Positions 23,951 through 32,839 of a DNA stretch of 61,500 bases are shown piece after piece. Source of the stretch: an uncultured Flavobacteriales bacterium (lineage in GTDB: Bacteria; Bacteroidota; Bacteroidia; Flavobacteriales_D; Crocinitomicaceae). Made by a program: the position numbers and the translations under genes. A model generated the notes under the pieces. It was given only the letters and a program-made list of their open reading frames with translations. It ran no database searches and was not told where the DNA came from. The stretch is from positions 1 to 61,500 of the forward strand of contig CAJAVU010000026.1 of NCBI GenBank assembly GCA_903945495.1. Direction: 5' to 3'. Each line of letters opens with the position of its first letter. The first letter of the stretch is position 1.

Positions 23951-26900
23951 ATGGTCACCAACGAAGTATTCAAACAATTTATCGAAGCAAACTCAAGTCC
24001 AACAACGCGCTTAAAAGCGAAGGACATTGAAGTCGATAATCTTATCGTTGGAAATTTAGGAATCACTGCCAATGCACGTGGAACGCAGTTGTATCGCGTG
24101 AATGTGGTTTTGTTCAAAGGGAAAATTCATTCAACTTCTTGTACCTGTTCAAGTGCTTTCGAATCGGTTTGTGTACATGTTGTGGCTGTATTGAAAGCCG
24201 CAGATCGCATGCTTATCACACGAATAGGCGTGAAGGACAAACCGAAACCAGTCGAGGAAAAAGTACACGCACATCCAAGCATGTATACCTTTTTGGATTT
24301 TTCGTTTGATAAATTGACCAATTCATTCATTTTTGAGCATTTGCGTGCGACAAGTTCATCTTCCTTCAGAACAAATACCATCGGTAAAATCGATTATAAC
24401 AAAGCTGAATTGATGATTTCACGTTCGTTTTATGATCGTGAGAAAGTGGATGTGACGTATAACAATGGTGATTTGACCTTGGAATGTCAATGTGTGCAAC
24501 CAAAAGATCGTTTGTGCGAACATCAAGAACAAGCGATGTACATGTTGAAAGATGATACCAACGTACGTGTGTTCTTCGATCCTGAATTCCGTTTGAACTT
24601 CTTACAAAAGAAAGTGTTCGATTACGGTCTTCAAAGAGAAACGAACTTGGATGATTACTTCCATCTGAAATTAGAATACAACACGCTTTTAATTCAACCT
24701 GTAATCAAAGGATTGGTTTCCTTGAGCGATTTAAGTAAAACGAAATTAGCCAGCGATTTAAAATTGGCCGATCACAAACCAGCTATTTTTAAGTTGAGTG
24801 AAGAGGCAAATACAAAAACCATTTTAGTTTTCGGACAAGGCAAACACGATGATGATTTCTTTGTGAATGTGATGGCGAGCAGCCTAACGAAAGAGGGAAA
24901 AATCAAGAATCCGATTCGAATTGTAGATGCAAAGAAAGCCTTGTTGACACTCGAAGACACAAATGAATTACGCTTTTATATCGGAATTTCGCACTTTCAA
25001 GAGTTGGAATACCGTTACAGCGGAAAGCAACAATTGGAAGAAGAAATCGAAGGCTTGCGAGCAGTCGTTAAAAACCCATTGGACTTAGATGTTTTTTGCC
25101 TGGAAACAAAAGTGTCTGAGAACATCACAGCGAATTCATTGTCGCAGGTCAATTTGCAAAAAGCACAGGTCGATTTACATTTGAAAGTAGTTCAGAAGCA
25201 GCAGTTTTATGAGATTACACCCAAAGTGTTTGTGGATGGTTCTGTTGTTCCGTATGCGAAACTGAAATTGGTGTACCGCTATTTCCTTCGTTTGGAATCT
25301 AAATTACTTTTTGTTCCGGATGTAGATGTGTTGAGAGTCTTGAATTACTTGAAAAAACACAACAATAAATTATTAATTCACCAATCGAAATTTGAGGAAT
25401 TCAGAGCGACCGTTCTTGCGAATTTAGAAGAACGAGTAAGTATTGATTATACTTTCTTAAAACCAGCAACTGAAACGCAACTCATTGAAAACGGATTCTT
25501 AATCGAACGAAAAAAAGTGATTTACTTGTCAGAATCAGATGATTTTGTCTTGTTAACTCCAGTGATTCGTTATGGATCAATCGATATTCCGGTTCGTGGA
25601 CGTCGCCGCGTGTATGCCTTTGATGCAATCGGTGAGGCCTTTGAAGTTGAACGCGATGAAACAGAAGAAATTCGTTTTATACGAACAATAGAAGATCAAC
25701 ATCCAACCTTTTCAGAACAAGAAGGCTTCGATTATTACTATTTACATAAAAAACATTTCTTGGACGAAGGTTGGTTCTTAAATGCCTTCGAACGTTGGAA
25801 TTTAGACGATATCGAATTATTGGGATTCAATGAGTTAAAGAACAATAATTTGAGTCCTTCAAAAATGAAGGTGAATGTTGGTGTCGCCAGTGGAATTGAT
25901 TGGTTTGACACATCTGTTCGCGTTTCATTTGGTAACCAAGATGTGCGTTTAAAAGATATTCAACGTGCCCTGCACAATCAATCGCGCTTCGTGAAATTGG
26001 GTGACGGACGTTTGGGAATGATGCCAGAAGAATGGATTGAAAAATTCTCGAAGTTTTTCCGAACAGGTGAAGTGCACGAACAGCACATTCGTACGTCGAA
26101 AATGAATTTCTCATTGATCGATGAATTGTTTGAAGACGAAGTGTTATCGAATGAAGTACGTGAAGAAATCGGAATGTATCGTCGTAAAATGACGGAATTT
26201 GAGCACATCACAGAAGTAGCTGTTCCAAAGAAGTTAAAAGCGACCTTACGCGATTATCAAAAACATGGATTGAACTGGTTGCATTTCTTGGATGAATTCA
26301 ACTTTGGAGGCTGTTTGGCGGATGATATGGGATTGGGGAAAACGGTTCAGATTCTTGCATTTATTTTATCCTTAAAGGAAAAAAGCAAGGAAAAGAAAAC
26401 CCATTTAATTGTGTTACCAACAAGTTTGTTGTTCAACTGGAAATTGGAAATTGACAAATTTGCACCTTCCTTAAAAACGCACACGATTTACGGAATTGAC
26501 CGCAAGAAAGATCATGAAGGGTTTGAGAAATACGATATCATTTTCACCACGTATGGAACGATGCTCAGCGATATTTCCTTCTTGAAAAACTTCTATTTCG
26601 ATTACGTCTTTCTGGATGAATCGCAAGCAATTAAAAATCCGGATTCGAAACGATATAAAGCTGTTCGTTTGTTGCAATCGCGCAATAAAATTGTGTTGAC
26701 GGGAACGCCAATTGAAAACAATACCTTTGAATTGTATGCACAGTTTTCATTTGTGAGCCCAGGTTTCTTGGGTAATCAACAACGTTTTCGCGACAATTAT
26801 TCCATTCCAATTGACAAGTTCAAAGATGGTTTGCGCGCAAAAGAATTGCAACATAAATTGAATCCGTTCTTGTTACGTCGCACGAAAAAACAAGTGGCAT

Positions 26901-27628
26901 CTGAATTACCTGAGAAAACCGAAATGGTGATTTATTGTGAAATGGGAACGGAACAACGCAAAGTGTATGATTCCTATAAAAATGAATTCAAGTTGTATTT
27001 GCAAAAAAGTGATTCAGACGATTTGTTGAACAAGAACATGCACATTCTTCAAGGCTTAACGAAGTTGCGTCAGATTTGCGATTCCCCAGCCTTGTTGAGC
27101 GATCAAGAATACTACGGCAGTGAATCATCGAAAATGAATGAGTTGATCGAACAAATCGAACAGCATTCTTCGGAACATAAAATTCTGATTTTCTCGCAAT
27201 TTGTAACCATGTTGGATTTAATCAAACATCAATTGGATGCACGTGAAGTGAAGTACGAATACTTGACGGGAAAAACGAAAGATCGCGCAGAACGTGTGAA
27301 ACAATTCCAAGAAGACGATGAAACGCGGGTTTTCTTAATCAGCATGAAAGCGGGTGGAACAGGATTGAATTTAACAGAAGCAGATTACGTGTTTATTGTC
27401 GATCCATGGTGGAATCCAGCTGTGGAAAACCAAGCGATTGACCGTTGTTACCGTATTGGACAAAAGAAAAATGTGATGGCGATTCGCTTGATTTGTCCAG
27501 ATACGATTGAGCAGAAAATCATGCAACTGCAAGAAAACAAGAAAGAACTCATCGATGATTTAATCAAGGTTGATGCACATGCATTGAAATCCCTGTCGAA
27601 AGAAGATATACTGCAATTACTTGACTAA
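23951..27628 (+). CDS. SWIM-domain SNF2 (Swi2/Snf2) family helicase
   Basis: The 1225-residue protein starts with a SWIM zinc finger (C64-x-C66 ... C74-x-H76), which binds nucleic acid or protein. A region of about 650 residues follows, of the bacterial SNF2-associated type. The C-terminal 450 residues form the SF2 motor: LADDMGLGKTVQ (Walker A, about residue 790), DESQ (motif II), LTGTPIEN (motif III), LISMKAGGTGLNL and QAIDRCYRIGQ (motif VI). Such enzymes translocate on double-stranded DNA and remodel protein-DNA complexes, and in bacteria are often linked to transcription recycling (RapA-like) or repair. The length is normal for the SWIM-SNF2 group. It is transcribed alone. Confidence 0.93.
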   Translation: MVTNEVFKQFIEANSSPTTRLKAKDIEVDNLIVGNLGITANARGTQLYRVNVVLFKGKIHSTSCTCSSAFESVCVHVVAVLKAADRMLITRIGVKDKPKPVEEKVHAHPSMYTFLDFSFDKLTNSFIFEHLRATSSSSFRTNTIGKIDYNKAELMISRSFYDREKVDVTYNNGDLTLECQCVQPKDRLCEHQEQAMYMLKDDTNVRVFFDPEFRLNFLQKKVFDYGLQRETNLDDYFHLKLEYNTLLIQPVIKGLVSLSDLSKTKLASDLKLADHKPAIFKLSEEANTKTILVFGQGKHDDDFFVNVMASSLTKEGKIKNPIRIVDAKKALLTLEDTNELRFYIGISHFQELEYRYSGKQQLEEEIEGLRAVVKNPLDLDVFCLETKVSENITANSLSQVNLQKAQVDLHLKVVQKQQFYEITPKVFVDGSVVPYAKLKLVYRYFLRLESKLLFVPDVDVLRVLNYLKKHNNKLLIHQSKFEEFRATVLANLEERVSIDYTFLKPATETQLIENGFLIERKKVIYLSESDDFVLLTPVIRYGSIDIPVRGRRRVYAFDAIGEAFEVERDETEEIRFIRTIEDQHPTFSEQEGFDYYYLHKKHFLDEGWFLNAFERWNLDDIELLGFNELKNNNLSPSKMKVNVGVASGIDWFDTSVRVSFGNQDVRLKDIQRALHNQSRFVKLGDGRLGMMPEEWIEKFSKFFRTGEVHEQHIRTSKMNFSLIDELFEDEVLSNEVREEIGMYRRKMTEFEHITEVAVPKKLKATLRDYQKHGLNWLHFLDEFNFGGCLADDMGLGKTVQILAFILSLKEKSKEKKTHLIVLPTSLLFNWKLEIDKFAPSLKTHTIYGIDRKKDHEGFEKYDIIFTTYGTMLSDISFLKNFYFDYVFLDESQAIKNPDSKRYKAVRLLQSRNKIVLTGTPIENNTFELYAQFSFVSPGFLGNQQRFRDNYSIPIDKFKDGLRAKELQHKLNPFLLRRTKKQVASELPEKTEMVIYCEMGTEQRKVYDSYKNEFKLYLQKSDSDDLLNKNMHILQGLTKLRQICDSPALLSDQEYYGSESSKMNELIEQIEQHSSEHKILIFSQFVTMLDLIKHQLDAREVKYEYLTGKTKDRAERVKQFQEDDETRVFLISMKAGGTGLNLTEADYVFIVDPWWNPAVENQAIDRCYRIGQKKNVMAIRLICPDTIEQKIMQLQENKKELIDDLIKVDAHALKSLSKEDILQLLD

Positions 27629-27669
27629 CAATTTATAATAAGTAATTCATGATTCATGATTTATTCTTT

Positions 27670-27699
27670 ATTGGTGGCTGAGGCTCTCGAAGCCCCAAT
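27670..27699. terminator. Stem-loop with a TGAGGCTCTCGAA core, likely terminator/REP element
   Basis: ATTGG-(T)-GGCT pairs with AGCC-CCAAT around GAGGCTCTCGA. A sister element with the same core (TGAGGTTCTCGAA) is at 29587-29619. It lies downstream of the helicase gene and upstream of phnA. It may end transcription or be a repetitive extragenic element. Confidence 0.5.
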
Positions 27700-27754
27700 A
27701 ATTCGTTTAAAATTGCTATCTTCGTGCCAGTTTATTGACGTTAAAAAGTAAGAT

Positions 27755-28321
27755 ATGAGTTTTGAAAAAGAATTGGCTGCTCGCAGCGGTAATGTTTGTG
27801 AGTTAAGCGGAAGTGCAGAAGAGTTGGTTTCTTATTTGGTTGAACCAAAAACAGGCGGCAATTCAGATGAGTTTATTTTCATTACAAAAAATCTGAAAGA
27901 GCAATTAGACGGTACTAAAGATGTAAATCCAAACGATTGGCGTTGTTTGAACGATAGCATGTGGAGTGAGGTAGAAGCAGTTAAAGTGATTGCTTACCGC
28001 ATGTTGAATCAGTTGCAAGGTGAAGGTTGGCCAGCAGATTTATTAGAAATGATCTACTTGGAAGAGGATACATTGGCTTGGGCAAAAGAAACAATGGAAG
28101 ATGAATTTGCGATAAAACATGTTGACTCAAATGGTGTTCAAATCAAATCTGGTGATTCAGTTGTTTTGATCAAAGATTTGGATGTGAAAGGTTCTAGTAT
28201 GGTTGCAAAACGTGGTACTGCTGTTCGAAATATTCGTGTTGTTCACGACAATCCAGAATTGATCGAAGGAAAAGTAAACGGACAAACAATCTATATTCTT
28301 ACGCAATACGTTAAGAAGTAA
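27755..28321 (+). CDS. phnA: PhnA/YjdM family protein
   Basis: The 188-residue product has a C-terminal PhnA domain (about residues 120-188: VDSNGVQIKSGDSVVLIKDLDVKGSSMVAKRGTAVRNIRV ... IYILTQYVKK), a small SH3-like fold found in nearly all PhnA/YjdM proteins. The N-terminal part begins MSFEKELAARSGNVCELSG, the position of the zinc ribbon in other members; here only part of the cysteines remain. Despite the name, PhnA is not needed for phosphonate breakdown and its role is unsettled. It is a single gene with a TATCTTCG box some 45 bases upstream. Confidence 0.85.
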   Translation: MSFEKELAARSGNVCELSGSAEELVSYLVEPKTGGNSDEFIFITKNLKEQLDGTKDVNPNDWRCLNDSMWSEVEAVKVIAYRMLNQLQGEGWPADLLEMIYLEEDTLAWAKETMEDEFAIKHVDSNGVQIKSGDSVVLIKDLDVKGSSMVAKRGTAVRNIRVVHDNPELIEGKVNGQTIYILTQYVKK

Positions 28322-28322
28322 T

Positions 28323-28360
28323 AGTTTCTAGTTTCTAATCACTAATCACTAGTCACTAAA
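28323..28360. repeat. Intergenic CTAGTTTCTAATCACTAATCACTAG repeat, inverse copy
   Basis: The words TAGTTTCTAGTTTCTAATCAC and AATCACTAGTCAC are the reverse complement of those at 23256-23309. The copy lies just behind the phnA stop. It supports a dispersed repeat family of unknown role. Confidence 0.45.
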
Positions 28361-28449
28361 ATGTTATTTATTCGTTATTGAAAAAGATAAACTTGATTTC
28401 ATTGATATGAAATACTATTTTAGCTTCCAACAATTCAAAAAGCGAACAA

Positions 28450-29571
28450 ATGAATATTTCAGATTCTTCTAGAAACAAGATTTCATGGTCAATCCGTGGA
28501 GTATTAGCCTTTTTATTTTTGTTTTCAGCTGTGGCAAAGATTTCGAAAGGGTGGATTCCTGATGTACCTTTCATTGATTTTTCACCGTATTTCGCGATAA
28601 CCTCATTCGAAGTGAAACAATTGCTTCCAATGGGATTCTCTGAGTTTTCGGCTGCGCATTTTTCAAGAATTTTGATCGGTTGTGAGTTTGCTTTAGGTTT
28701 TGGACTATTGCAACCGCATTATTTCAAACGTTTGGTGTTACCACTTTCTTTTTTGTTATTGTTTATTTTTTCGGTACAACTTTCATATGAAATTGCAACG
28801 ACTGGAAACGAAGGGAATTGCGGATGTTTTGGCTCATTAATGCCAATGTCACCACTTCAAGCTTTGATTAAAAATATCCTTGCAATGGGATTAATCGGCT
28901 TTCAATATGTACTTACAGATAAAAACAGAGACAAAATGAATTTTCCAATTATTACTTCAATCACATTTGCGAGCATTTTAGGAATTTATATGATTGCACC
29001 TTTGAAAAAAGCAACGACTGTTTTACCAATGGATGCAACTGAAATGGTAGAAGAAGATCCAATTGTTGTTGAACCAGCTGATACAGCAAAAACGACAAAA
29101 GATCCAAAAATTAATGAAGCTGATCCAAAAGCGGTAGTTGAAGCACCTGTAAAAGTAGACGAACCGAAAAAGAAAAAATCGGGTTACGCGAAGTACTTTA
29201 CAGACATTGATAAAGGGAAAAAATTGCTTTGTTTCTTTGCTCCTGGTTGTGACCATTGTCAGGCTGCCGCGAAAGAAATTACTCAAATGCGTAAAGCAGA
29301 TCCTAATTTCCCAGATGTTCGTATCATTTTCATGGACGAAGAAGCTGAATTGATTCCAGAATTCTTTACAAAAGCAGGAGCTAAATATCCATCATTAACA
29401 TTGGATGTAGCTTCTTTCTGGGGCGCAATCGGTGGTGCAAAAGATACACCAGGAGTCTTCTATTACTGGAATGGAAACTTGGTAAAAGCTTTTGATGGTA
29501 TTGCAGATAACAAATTCGTTGCTTCAGAATTGAAAGCTGCCATCAAGAAAACAGCGAAAGAAATTAAATAG
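28450..29571 (+). CDS. DoxX/MauE-like membrane protein fused to a thioredoxin-like domain
   Basis: The 373-residue protein has four or five membrane helices in residues 10-185, in the style of DoxX/MauE (GVLAFLFLFSAVAKISKGW, LLIGCEFALGFGLL), with the cysteine pair C124-G-C126 in GNCGCFGSL. A Lys/Pro/Glu-rich linker (190-243) leads to a thioredoxin-fold domain with APGC267-DH-C270. The membrane pair may pass electrons to the CxxC of the extracytoplasmic domain, as in MauE or VKOR-type systems. Proteins of this build are widespread in Bacteroidota (for example the BT_3928 type, recalled rather than searched). The start is placed at the ATG with a usual N-region. Confidence 0.85.
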   Translation: MNISDSSRNKISWSIRGVLAFLFLFSAVAKISKGWIPDVPFIDFSPYFAITSFEVKQLLPMGFSEFSAAHFSRILIGCEFALGFGLLQPHYFKRLVLPLSFLLLFIFSVQLSYEIATTGNEGNCGCFGSLMPMSPLQALIKNILAMGLIGFQYVLTDKNRDKMNFPIITSITFASILGIYMIAPLKKATTVLPMDATEMVEEDPIVVEPADTAKTTKDPKINEADPKAVVEAPVKVDEPKKKKSGYAKYFTDIDKGKKLLCFFAPGCDHCQAAAKEITQMRKADPNFPDVRIIFMDEEAELIPEFFTKAGAKYPSLTLDVASFWGAIGGAKDTPGVFYYWNGNLVKAFDGIADNKFVASELKAAIKKTAKEIK

Positions 29572-29586
29572 GAAATAGTCATTATA

Positions 29587-29619
29587 AAAAGGTCGTTGAG
29601 GTTCTCGAAACGCCCTTTT
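29587..29619. terminator. Bidirectional terminator with a TGAGGTTCTCGAA core
   Basis: AAAAGG-(T)-CGTT pairs with AACG-(C)-CCTTTT around GAGGTTCTCGA. It lies between the convergent ends of the DoxX-thioredoxin gene (29571) and the ATP-cone nuclease gene (29625), with A/T runs on both sides. The core matches the element at 27670. Confidence 0.65.
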
Positions 29620-29624
29620 ATCTA

Positions 29625-30458
29625 TTATAAGATTAACTTCTCGAGTTCTTTCTTAATTTGTTGCAAGCGTTTGTCTGGAATATGCAAGGCGTTTAAGCGT
29701 GCGTAATCTTCTTTTAATTCACTGCATAACACAACATTGTTTTCCAAAAGATGTTCTTTTTCTGGCTTTGTTAATAGCGTTAAACAAGTAATCGGGTAGT
29801 GCTTATATTTGTCGATCATCACTTTGATGCTTTCATTCAAGGGATAATCCCAACTCAATAAGTTTAATCCTGCACATGTTCCATAGCGCAAAGCATCTGG
29901 AGAAAAACGCGTATTCGTTACAACCCAAGCTTTTAGCTTCTTGTCTTTAATCTGTTTGTTTAAAAGCCATTGACTCTTCACATCATTAAAACGAGAATGA
30001 ATGTACAATGGAACTTTAACATCACTCATCTTTCCTTGCGTGCTGTGGAATTTACATTCCATCATCATGTGTTCTGTTTCGGAAGAGGCAACAACATCTA
30101 ATTCATGACTCACACAGGTTCCTTGAACAATGATTCCCACTTTGACGTGATATCCTTTGCGTTCAAACAGTTTTCCAATGAACTTTTCAAATGGAAATCC
30201 CGATGGTCCAAACTCTGTAATCGCTTTCTTTAACTGATATTTCGCAGCAACTGAGCCAGTGGATTTTTTCAAAATGGAAAAGGCCCACGTGTAGATTTTC
30301 TTGGTGTTAATTCCATTAAATAACTGCGGTTCAATGACCTTTATTACTTTATCTACTTGCTCTTCTGTCGCACCAGAATTGCGCAATGATTGTCTCAGTT
30401 TGTCCATTGAGAAAACTACTTCTTCACCAGATGCTTTTGTTACGATCAATTCTTCCAT
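29625..30458 (-). CDS. ATP-cone domain fused to an Mrr/PD-(D/E)XK-type nuclease
   Basis: The 277-residue protein opens with an ATP-cone (residues 3-88: VTKASGEEVVFSMDKLRQSLRNSGA ... AAKYQLKKAITEFGPSGF), the nucleotide-sensing module of ribonucleotide reductases and NrdR. A restriction-endonuclease-like domain follows (88-210). Its nuclease residues are visible: Glu91 in PFEKFIGKLFERKGY, Glu119/Asp121 in SHELDVV and Glu134-x-Lys136 in MMECKFH, the Mrr-type core. The C-terminal 65 residues form a small helical domain (HLLENNVVLCSEL). A nuclease gated by (d)ATP level would fit DNA repair or defence, but neither is shown. It is transcribed alone, with a repeat-rich leader. Confidence 0.8.
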   Translation of the reverse strand: MEELIVTKASGEEVVFSMDKLRQSLRNSGATEEQVDKVIKVIEPQLFNGINTKKIYTWAFSILKKSTGSVAAKYQLKKAITEFGPSGFPFEKFIGKLFERKGYHVKVGIIVQGTCVSHELDVVASSETEHMMMECKFHSTQGKMSDVKVPLYIHSRFNDVKSQWLLNKQIKDKKLKAWVVTNTRFSPDALRYGTCAGLNLLSWDYPLNESIKVMIDKYKHYPITCLTLLTKPEKEHLLENNVVLCSELKEDYARLNALHIPDKRLQQIKKELEKLIL

Positions 30459-30514
30459 CCTCTAATTTAGGTAGAATTTAGATGTTAGAGATAGAAGATA
30501 GAGATAGATGTTTG

Positions 30515-30558
30515 TATATCATAAATAATCACGAATCATCAATCATAAATCATAAATT
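30515..30558. repeat. Degenerate AATCATAAAT direct repeats
   Basis: Variants of AATAATCACGAATCATCAATCATAAATCATAAATT fill the gap between the convergent-style neighbours at 30458 and 30561. They belong to the family seen at 6545, 7207 and 53209. Confidence 0.55.
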
Positions 30559-30560
30559 GT

Positions 30561-32081
30561 TTAGAGTTTTGTAACCCGTACAAATTCTCCTCCCATGATG
30601 CGATACGTGATTCCACCAACAACAACCGATTCTCCTTCCGACATGCTGGCAATAGAGTAAATGTCTTCTTCAATTGTATGGATTGAACCTTTTGTTTTCC
30701 AAGCGATTAAAAAGTAATCCAACAAAACTTCACCGTTGTAGGACCCACACAAAATAATGTGAACTGGTTTGTTGAATGATTTCAATAAGGACAAATCTTT
30801 CACGGGAGCATTGTTGTCTACAACCATAACTAATTCTTTGTAAGGTCCTGCTGCTTTAACACCTTTGATAAGAGCTTCCATATTGTTTTCTGGACAATCG
30901 CCACCGTTGCCTCGAGAACGAACTTTACTCATTAGGAAAATCAAGCTGTCTAATCCTTTCGCACGTTGATAATAGATTCCGCCGGTGTTACCAATCACCT
31001 TTTTCGCATCTTCTTTGTCATCACCGTCATTAAAGAAAACGAACTGAAGATTTGATTCTTTTTTGTAGTTCAACTGGTACCAAACAGAAAGCTGATTGGC
31101 ATACGGATCCATACTTCCTGTTAAATCACAAACAATCAATTTCTCCGACCATTTGTTTCTGTTAAGAGCCGCTAACACAACAGTGTCGTTTCCTGCTCCT
31201 GAAGATTCAACCAATTTTCTGCGATGACCTTCTTCTTCCGTAATTTTCAAACGTTTGCACCACTCAACAAAAGCTTTGTGTTCTTCTGCTAAGCGTTTTT
31301 CTTCAGCAGCAATGCGTTCAGCTTCAACTTTTTGGCGGTATTCAATTTCTTTCGTGCCTAAATACATCAAGTTCAAGCTTCCTGTTCCATTTCCTTTCGA
31401 ATAGGTTACTTCATGACGATTGTAATCTTTGTTGTGCTTGAAATTGACGGTATACGTATCACCTTTCGGTAAGTAAACGAGAATTTCACCTTTGGTATTT
31501 GTTGCGCCTTTGATTGATTTGTTGCGATTCATTCCTGTGAATACAACTGTTTCATTTACCAACGGAATGTTTTCTAAATCAGTGACTTTAAGTGTGAAAG
31601 TTATATAATTCGTTAAAGCTGTTGGCTTGGTCATAATGGAACCTTTTACGAAGGTTGTATCGGGTAACAATTTAATTGCAGCATCCAAGTTTGATTTTTC
31701 AGTTTCCGACATTGCAAACGCAGCATCTTTTTGTGCCATATTTGGCTCGTAGGAAAAGTTTCGTGTAGCATATCCTCCTTCTTGAGCCGGAGAAATGATT
31801 TCGTTTGTTCGCGTATAATTTGAGATTGTCACTATATATTTTTGATCACAGGGAAGCATGAAAATTGCTTCCCCTTTTGCATCGCTTTTCAAGCTAACCG
31901 TTTTGCTGTCTTTGAGGTTTTTTAGTGTAACAGTTTCATTGGCATAAACGCCACCTCGAATATTGTTGAGCTTGATGGTTACTTTGCTTGTACAATCTTG
32001 CGCGAAACTTGCTTGAGAAGCAATTAATGATAGAAAAAATCCAATAAGGATATTAACTGAGTAGTTTGGTTTTCTGTTCAT
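30561..32081 (-). CDS. Secreted protein with two carboxypeptidase-regulatory-like domains and a VWA domain
   Basis: The 506-residue product has a signal peptide (cleaved near SFA-Q, residue 27). Two Ig-like repeats follow: VTIKLNNIRGGVYANETVTLKNL and FTLKVTDLENIPLVNETVVFTGM, each with a GxTNTKGE-type turn. A charged helical stretch (EIEYRQKVEAERIAAEEKRLAEEHKAF, about 240-275) may be a coiled coil. The C-terminal part is a von Willebrand A-like domain with the MIDAS-type motif CDLTGSMDPY (about residue 318) and GGDCPENNMEAL, a metal-bound adhesion fold. The last 20 residues form a short strand pair. It may mediate envelope or matrix contacts. No T9SS tail is seen. Confidence 0.75.
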   Translation of the reverse strand: MNRKPNYSVNILIGFFLSLIASQASFAQDCTSKVTIKLNNIRGGVYANETVTLKNLKDSKTVSLKSDAKGEAIFMLPCDQKYIVTISNYTRTNEIISPAQEGGYATRNFSYEPNMAQKDAAFAMSETEKSNLDAAIKLLPDTTFVKGSIMTKPTALTNYITFTLKVTDLENIPLVNETVVFTGMNRNKSIKGATNTKGEILVYLPKGDTYTVNFKHNKDYNRHEVTYSKGNGTGSLNLMYLGTKEIEYRQKVEAERIAAEEKRLAEEHKAFVEWCKRLKITEEEGHRRKLVESSGAGNDTVVLAALNRNKWSEKLIVCDLTGSMDPYANQLSVWYQLNYKKESNLQFVFFNDGDDKEDAKKVIGNTGGIYYQRAKGLDSLIFLMSKVRSRGNGGDCPENNMEALIKGVKAAGPYKELVMVVDNNAPVKDLSLLKSFNKPVHIILCGSYNGEVLLDYFLIAWKTKGSIHTIEEDIYSIASMSEGESVVVGGITYRIMGGEFVRVTKL

Positions 32082-32146
32082 GCTGTTTGTTTTGGAGAGT
32101 TTTCACGACCATAACGCACAACATTTAAAACGTAACACTTTCTATT

Positions 32147-32692
32147 TTAGAGTGATAATTGACACTTTTCGTCGATGATTGAGGCTTTCATTTCTTCAAA
32201 TGAAACATCTTCCATATCCGATTTTAGTAATTCACGCTTTTGCTTTGAGAATGTTTTAATCAATTTACCTTCACAGAAACGACGCACCTCCGTTTGATTT
32301 TCTAAGATTAATCCTGGAACTTCTGTCAATTGATTCGCCTCATTTTTTGCTGCCATTGTGAAGTAAGAAGAATTTGTGTGTTTCACAATACGTGTTTTTG
32401 GATTCATTGATTCTACCCGAATTCCAACCAACATTGTTGTTTTTCCTACATAATTAACAGATGCTTTTAAAGAGACCAATTCTCCCACTTCAACTGGGGA
32501 TAAGAATTCAACATTTTCAACAGCTACAGTTACGCAATAACCGCCAGAATGCAGGGAGCCAACAACATAAGCTACTTTATCCATCAATGATAACAGAATT
32601 CCTCCATGGACTTTTCCTCCAAAATTCGCATACGAAGGAATCATTAATTCAGTGATGGTTGTTTCTGATTCGGCAACAGTTTTAAATTCCAT
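32147..32692 (-). CDS. Hotdog-fold acyl-CoA thioesterase (YciA/BACH-like)
   Basis: The 181-residue protein has one hotdog domain over residues 8-125: ELMIPSYANFGGKVHGGILLSLMDKVAYVVGSLHSGG is the typical strand plus long central helix with the catalytic N/D region, and CVTVAVENVEFLSPVEVGELVSLKASV the following strands. The family hydrolyses acyl-CoA to free acid and CoA in the cytosol. The C-terminal 50 residues are an extra charged tail. An 8-base tandem repeat stands directly upstream of the start, which could change its expression (see the repeat entry). Confidence 0.85.
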   Translation of the reverse strand: MEFKTVAESETTITELMIPSYANFGGKVHGGILLSLMDKVAYVVGSLHSGGYCVTVAVENVEFLSPVEVGELVSLKASVNYVGKTTMLVGIRVESMNPKTRIVKHTNSSYFTMAAKNEANQLTEVPGLILENQTEVRRFCEGKLIKTFSKQKRELLKSDMEDVSFEEMKASIIDEKCQLSL

Positions 32693-32711
32693 AGTTTTAA
32701 TCTAACGATTA

Positions 32712-32759
32712 ATTCAAATATTCAAATATTCAAATATTCAAATATTCAAATATTCAAAT
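32712..32759. repeat. Tandem octamer repeat, six perfect copies of ATTCAAAT
   Basis: Six perfect head-to-tail copies of an 8-base unit lie 20 bases upstream of the thioesterase start (32692, minus strand) and 30 bases before the promoter of the plus-strand gene at 32840. The unit length is not a multiple of three and the tract lies in a divergent promoter region, so copy-number change would shift promoter spacing rather than a reading frame. Confidence 0.9.
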
Positions 32760-32788
32760 TGATTTTTTTTGTAAAAATATAATTATCG

Positions 32789-32818
32789 TTTGAGAAATAA
32801 ATTAATTCGATACATTTG
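32789..32818 (+). promoter_or_regulatory. Bacteroidota promoter: TTTG-N18-TACATTTG
   Basis: A -33 TTTG (32789-32792) and an exact -7 TAnnTTTG (32811-32818) are 18 bases apart, the standard sigma-ABfr spacing. Transcription would begin near 32825. This rules out the earlier TTG start at 32816 and supports the ATG at 32840 for the following gene. Confidence 0.7.
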
Positions 32819-32839
32819 ATTCAAAATCATTCATCATCT

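Noticed and set aside
23951-27628. SNF2 helicase as part of a defence system (e.g. DISARM-like)
   Set aside because: It has the SWIM-SNF2 architecture of stand-alone housekeeping-type proteins and no methyltransferase or nuclease partner next to it.
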